A DNA stretch of 64,000 bases from Chlorokybus atmophyticus. Lineage: Eukaryota > Streptophyta > Chlorokybophyceae > Chlorokybales > Chlorokybaceae. Position numbers and translations under genes: made by a program. The DNA lies in NCBI GenBank assembly GCA_009103225.1, contig RHPI01002090.1, positions 418,652-482,651 on the forward strand. Direction: 5' to 3'. A model generated the notes under the pieces. That model made no database searches and was not told where the DNA came from. It saw nothing but the letters and a program-made list of their open reading frames with translations. This document shows positions 59,311-64,000 of this stretch, one piece after another (position 1 is the stretch's first letter; each line of letters opens with the position of its first letter).

Positions 59311-61715
59311 ATGCTGCTGGTGGCGGGCAGCTACGAGCGCTTCGTGTTCAGCTACTCACTGTCAAACAACGACAGGAAGGCTGACGGCGATGAGGAAGCT
59401 GGACCGTCCCTCGCAGCGGAGTTCACTCACGCTGCGCACCTGGCAGCTGTCAAGTGCGTCGCCGCAAGGGGCCCTGTGCTTGTCTCCGGCGGAAGCGACG
59501 ATGTCGTCAGGTAGGCGGCGGAGACTCTCAGCTCAGTAGTCTTCTTCTGCTATGCACGGCACAGGATACGGCTGATAAAATCCTACCGCTGCTTTTGGCG
59601 CCCAGTCGCTGGGTCGCATGCGTCGGCTGCTCACCGTCGTTTGTTTCTGTTCATAGTGGTGCGGGAGTCCACGCACAGAACAACTTAGTCTTAGTACTAC
59701 TTGCATGGATAGAGGCGCACTACTGAGACGAACGGACTCTGTTGCAATCACGGCATTGTCATTTTGGCCTGCTGTGCCTCGTAGGTGACAACTGTGTCCA
59801 CGTGCATTCACCCAGTGTTACATTGATGCATTCTCCACAAGACTATCACTCCGTTTCCAGCTGTGTCTTCTATGTTTCCACTTGTGTAACGATATAAACA
59901 AAGTCTTGTCCTCCCTGCACTGCATGTGATGCCAGACTGCAGTTGCTGCGCATGCATGATGGGTAATGGTTGTGGTGTGTGGCAGTGTTGCTGTCTGTTT
60001 CTCATTGCCTGGCATATAAGCTGCCACAAGCTCTTGCATACATGCAATCCCGCCAGCCGCGCGCAATCCCCAACCTTGTGTGCATGCTTGACGCCAGGGT
60101 GTTCGACTTAAAAGCGAAAAGGGATATGGGGTCGCTGGTGCTTCATGAAGGTTTGCTGTTGGCATATTTTTGCATGCAGCAAGGACAGTTGTTGGCTCAT
60201 TGCCTTGGGCGATGCGTCCTGTTCAACAACATGCGAGGCAACAACAGCCGTGTTGCGTTTTTGCACAGCATGCAAAGTTTCTGGCTGTGACTTCCCGACC
60301 CCTCGAGTGGTGGTGTGTGCCTGACAGCCAACGCACGCATGCTTAGGATCGGTGACGTGCGTGCAGCTGTACGGTCGCGGCGCACGCCCAACACACATGC
60401 TGAGCGGCGCGGATGATGGACGAATTGCCATCTGGCGCTGCGATGGGTGGAACCACTTGAAGACGTTGCCGGGCCACAAGTGAGTGAGGAGCTGGTTGAA
60501 GCCATGTAAGAGCATTCCCAGCCTAGACCCAAGTTAACTTTGGCATGGCATTGCGCGCAGGGCTGGCATCACAGGTCTGGCCGTGCATCCAACCGGGATA
60601 GTGGCTCTGTCGGTGTCGCGAGACCGACATCTCCGCATGTGGGATCTGTCAAAGGGTCGGTGCACGTACACTCACTCCTTGCCCTCAGGTAGCTTTGCTT
60701 GATGCTGCTTGGCTAGGTCGCAACAGGTCTTAGCGAATGCCAGTCAAATTGAAGGTTGGTGTCTTGATGTGCAGGTGCCGAGTTGATAAGCTTTGCGCCA
60801 CAAGGTGGCACAACATATGCCATTACTGCTGGTACAACAGTGTCACTACACAGTGTGGAGGTTAGGCCTGGAACGCAGCTTTCAGTCCTGGTTGTAGACC
60901 GCACTGTTTGTGCTTTCATCTCCTGTTGCATGCATTGGAGACTCTGACCCCCCTTTGTTTGCTCAGGATGGGAACGTCCTAGCTAGCTTCAAGCACTCAG
61001 ACAAGAATATCCTCTGCATGGCGCATCATCAGGTAAAAGGTGTAGCAGTGAGTTGAAGCATGGCTGTGTTGAGAAGTGTATTTGGCACGAGCGATGGGGC
61101 ATGGGCATCAGTGATTGCTAAGTCGGTAGGATCAAGTTGTCATCACTGGAGGTGAAGACAAGGCAGTGCGCGTGTGGGATGGGAGGCAGGAAGGTGCAGC
61201 GTTGGAGATAGCATCTGCTCATGAGAACCGGTGCGTCTACCATTGAACTGCAATACTAGGATGCCACCTACTCTGCTTGCATGATTCCAGTGGAGCCTCT
61301 TGCGCTCTCTGGTGCAGTGCTCCTGATCGCCACATGTGCGCAGGGTAAGAGGTTTGGCTCTACCTGCAGCTGAAGGTGCATCCACCATCCCTGCGCACAT
61401 TGCCTCAGCGTCATCTGATGGCTTCATCAAGCTTTGGGACACCAGAGTCGCAGATGCGTCGAGGTAAAACATTTGCAACAGTAATCTTGCAGGATCTTGC
61501 TTGTAAGTTACCGCACAGAAGCACGCATACTGGCAAAGGCATGTAACACCTCCTGGTGGGTATGCAGGCCTTTTGCAAAAGTGGACACCAAAGCCCGTCT
61601 CACATGCCTTACTTGGAGCAGAGCAGACAGGACGCTACCAGTGCATCACTCTCAGCCTGACTCAGCCAATGCTCCCAATGGCAGTATCGCAACAAAGAAG
61701 AAGAAACGGAAATGA
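59311..61715 (+). CDS. WD40 ribosome-biogenesis protein, PAK1IP1/MAK11-like
   Basis: Nine exons, 59311-59510, 60098-60150, 60347-60479, 60561-60688, 60775-60860, 60967-61032, 61130-61230, 61344-61463 and 61568-61715, give 344 residues. The start follows the CGG run (MLLVAGSYERFVFSYSL). WD40 blades are visible as LVSGGSDDVVRVFDLK, MLSGADDGRIAIWRCDGW, LSVSRDRHLRMWDLSKG, VITGGEDKAVRVWDGRQ and IASASSDGFIKLWDTR. The middle blade (AELISFAPQGGTTYAITAG) is degenerate. The C-terminus ends in KKKKRK, a nuclear or nucleolar signal. Order of blades and the Lys tail match Mak11/PAK1IP1, which acts in 60S subunit maturation in the nucleolus. A different WD40 family cannot be excluded, but the RDRHLRMWDLSKGRC blade is characteristic. 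Confidence 0.85.
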
Positions 61716-62090
61716 CCTGATGAGTGATGTCTGATGTGTCCTGCGTGTATAATATCGTATGCAAGGATTGTGGCATGCATGAGAATGTAGCAAACATGCA
61801 TGCAGTCCGCACACTACACCATCGCACTCTTGTATTCACCACCGGGATGTCCAAGCTCACTACTTATCTACCTTCACTACTGCCCATACCCCGTGCAACA
61901 CACATGCATGCACGTGTGATTACCTGGACAACATGACCAGGGCAGCGTCAACAATGGTAGTCAGCAGATGTAGCGGTGCAGCAGAAGCAATGCAGTAAGC
62001 AGCCAGCCCATGAACTCCCTTCCCCTCCCTCTCTCTCTTCCTCCCCCTCGTGCTCCTCTCCCTTGTGTTGGGGTTACCTGCTGTGTGTTA
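61716..62090. other. intergenic with polypyrimidine stretch
   Basis: 3' flank of the WD40 gene. 62008-62060 is strongly pyrimidine-rich (CTTCCCCTCCCTCTCTCTCT...), directly before the retroelement sequence begins. Confidence 0.5.
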
Positions 62091-64000
62091 GGCCTATGGG
62101 GCGCGCATCGATGTGTCACGCTGCGCGGCGCTGGCTTTAGCGCGCATCCTGGCGTCTCCAGCCGAATCGGACGGCTGGAACTTGTGGCTGCTTTTGCCAC
62201 GCCTTCTGCTGACGGCATGCCACGATCAAGACCAGAGACGCGTCAAGGCTACCGTCCGTGACCGTTGCCGGCGGTTTGAATCAGGCGACTGGGAAGGACT
62301 GTGGGCCGATCGTACCGCAGCAGTTGCGGCTGCAGCAGCAACGCGCCGCATGTCGGCCGAAGCGGCGGCCAATCGTCGCCCATCTGACTGGAACGTTCGC
62401 CGTGCCATCGCACTCGCCCACGCAGGCCAGCTGAGCAGAGCTGCCGCGGCACTGACTCCGTCCCCGCCAGCGCCAGCCGACGACGCAACAGTGGCCGTCT
62501 CCATCCGGTCCCAGCTGCTCCTATACCTGCTTGGGTGCCTGATTTTGTGCCGGCCGAAGTGATCGAATTGTCCGCCACGAATTTGAGAGACAGTCTGCTC
62601 ACGGCGCGCCGCCTCACTGCTCCTGGACCGTCCGGGTGGACGTACGAACACATGCGAGACATCCTATTGGCGGGCGCCGCGCACACGTCGACATGGCATC
62701 AGTTCTATAACGTGTGTCAGCTGCTGGTGACCGGGTTGGTCCCAGCGTCGGTGGCGTCCGCTCTAGCCACGTCATCTTTATCAGCCCTTCGCAAAGACCC
62801 GGCTTCGGCTGCCGCGGGTGTCCGTCCGATCGCAGTGGGAGATGTACTGCAGCGCCTGGTGGCGCGCTCTTTGCTGGCTCAAGACCGCCCGGCGTTAGCT
62901 GTTTTCTTCGAGCCATGGCAGTATGCCGTGGCCACAAGATCTGGAGCTGAGCTCGTGGCGCACGGCCTACGCGTCTGGTCCGAGGCGCACCCGGACAACG
63001 TCATCTTGCAGCTGGATATCTCCAATGCCTTCAACACCGTTGATCGCGCAGTAATGTTTGCGGAGCTCCGAGATTCTCCCTTCGCGGGTTACATTCCATT
63101 TGTCAGGCTGTGGTACGGCACCCCGTCCAACTTGTGGTATCGGCGTGGCGCGGACGTCATTGCCATCCCGTCGTCGACGGGGACCAGACAAGGGGATCCA
63201 TTGGCGGGCTTTCTTTATGCTTTGGTGCACACCCGCGTGGTGGCCCGTGTGCTGCCAAATTACCGCTGCGCACGCGCTATCGCGTTCGCTGACGACACTT
63301 TCATGGTCGGCCCCCCTGACGAGGTGACAGCAGCATCACGTGCGTGCACAGCGGAGATGGCGTCCGTGGGCCTCCACGTCGCCCCCACCAAATCGGCCGC
63401 TTATAGCGCTGACGCGGCCGTCTTGCGTCTGCTCGAGGTGGAGGCCAGCGTTTCGCGTTGCAATGATGGCCTCATAGCACTGGGTGTGCCGCTTGGCACG
63501 GTATCTTTCGCGGAGGCGCATTGCCAGAAGACCTTGCAGGCTTTTGTGGACGATTTGCCGGCCATTCAGGCCTTGCCGGACACACAAGTGGCGGTGCTTC
63601 TGCTGACTAAGTGCGTGGCGGCGCGCCCGGGCTACCTCACACGTACGGTCGCCCCCTCACCGGCCTTCCGGTCGGCTTTGGCATCGTTTGACGGCGCGCT
63701 CCAAGGTGTGGTCCGAGCCCTGGTGCAGTCGCCCGCGTGGCCGGCGGTGTCGCACCGTGCTGAGCGCATCACGGCCCAGATCTTGCTGCCCATCCGATCG
63801 GGCGGTCTAGGGTTGCGCTGCAACTACCTGCATGCACCCGCGGCTTACATCGGCGGATGGGCCGCAGCGGCATGCCAACTGCGCCGCCGTTTCACCGCCC
63901 CTCCATCACCGCCTTTCGTCGACGCCATCGACAGCGCCGACGTAGGCATTTTGCCTTTTCAACGCGATCTGAGAGCTGCGACGCAGCTGCTGCCACCGTC
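62091..64000 (+). mobile_element. LINE-like (non-LTR) reverse transcriptase, cut by the window end
   Basis: GC-rich coding sequence with composition unlike the neighbouring introns and spacers. The N-terminal part is in one frame to about 62510 (LLPRLLLTACHDQDQRR, GDWEGLWADRTAAVAAAAAT). The polymerase continues in the next frame from about 62510 to 64000 with no stop: APGPSGWTYEHM, VRPIAVGDVLQRLVARSLLA, the first catalytic Asp in LQLDISNAFNTVDR, TGTRQGDPLAGFLYAL and the catalytic AFADDTFMV. A Leu/Ala-rich thumb region follows (LLTKCVAARPGYLTRT, PIRSGGLGLR). These RTs are numerous in algal and some protist genomes. A one-step frame change near 62510-62540 makes this copy probably inactive, though a sequencing indel is possible. 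No start codon or endonuclease domain is inside the window. Confidence 0.85.

Overview
The window is nuclear DNA from a eukaryote of the green plant lineage, most likely an alga. Evidence: almost every gene is cut into many short exons by GT-AG introns (with some GC-AG introns). Several products have plastid-type or mitochondrial-type leaders. The gene families have plant-like architectures: a plant-type DHHC acyltransferase, a vacuolar processing enzyme, a MATH-BTB protein, cyclin C and a SNAP33-type SNARE. The retroelement is a chromovirus with an initiator-Met-tRNA primer site. The species cannot be named from sequence alone. Exon boundaries were worked out by hand from splice signals, codon phase and family conservation, so single exon ends may be wrong.

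Layout. 1-9.7 kb: the 3' end of a small membrane-protein gene, a fold-back repeat, a plastid-type LysM protein (-), a DHHC palmitoyltransferase (+), ribosomal protein bS16 (-) and LSm8 (-). 9.8-18.2 kb: legumain/vacuolar processing enzyme (+), divergent from LSm8, then a large minus-strand gene joining a PAS/LOV-like domain to an ABCG half-transporter. 18.6-20.8 kb: an AT-rich island without a convincing gene. 21.4-31 kb: a methyltransferase-riboflavin kinase fusion (+), cyclin C (-), an EGF-like single-pass membrane protein (+) and a MATH-BTB-BACK protein (-). 32-33.6 and 36.5-38 kb: two more AT-rich islands, the latter with a 284-bp (AT)n tract and an unresolved base. Between them lie a Qbc-SNARE (-) and a small mitochondrial coiled-coil protein (+). 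38.2-40.8 kb: a plastid-type GCS2-family carboxylate-amine ligase (+).

41.9-49.0 kb is a complete-length Ty3/gypsy chromovirus on the minus strand, with 523/527-bp LTRs, a 5-bp target duplication, and PBS and PPT sites, but interrupted reading frames. It is followed by a decayed reverse transcriptase resembling Penelope-type RTs (49.3-51.8 kb). 52.4-61.7 kb: a queuine tRNA-ribosyltransferase (-), an Arg/Asp-rich low-complexity protein (+) and a PAK1IP1/MAK11-like WD40 protein (+). From about 62.1 kb to the end runs a GC-rich LINE-like reverse transcriptase that continues past the window.

The genes do not form one pathway; this is ordinary mixed housekeeping content (ribosome, RNA processing, Mediator, trafficking, flavin and tRNA metabolism). 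The most unusual points are two domain fusions (PAS/LOV-like + ABCG, and methyltransferase + riboflavin kinase), the plastid-type GCS2 enzyme, the queuine transferase in a plant-lineage genome, recurring strand-polarised (CGG)n tracts just upstream of start codons, and four GC-AG introns.
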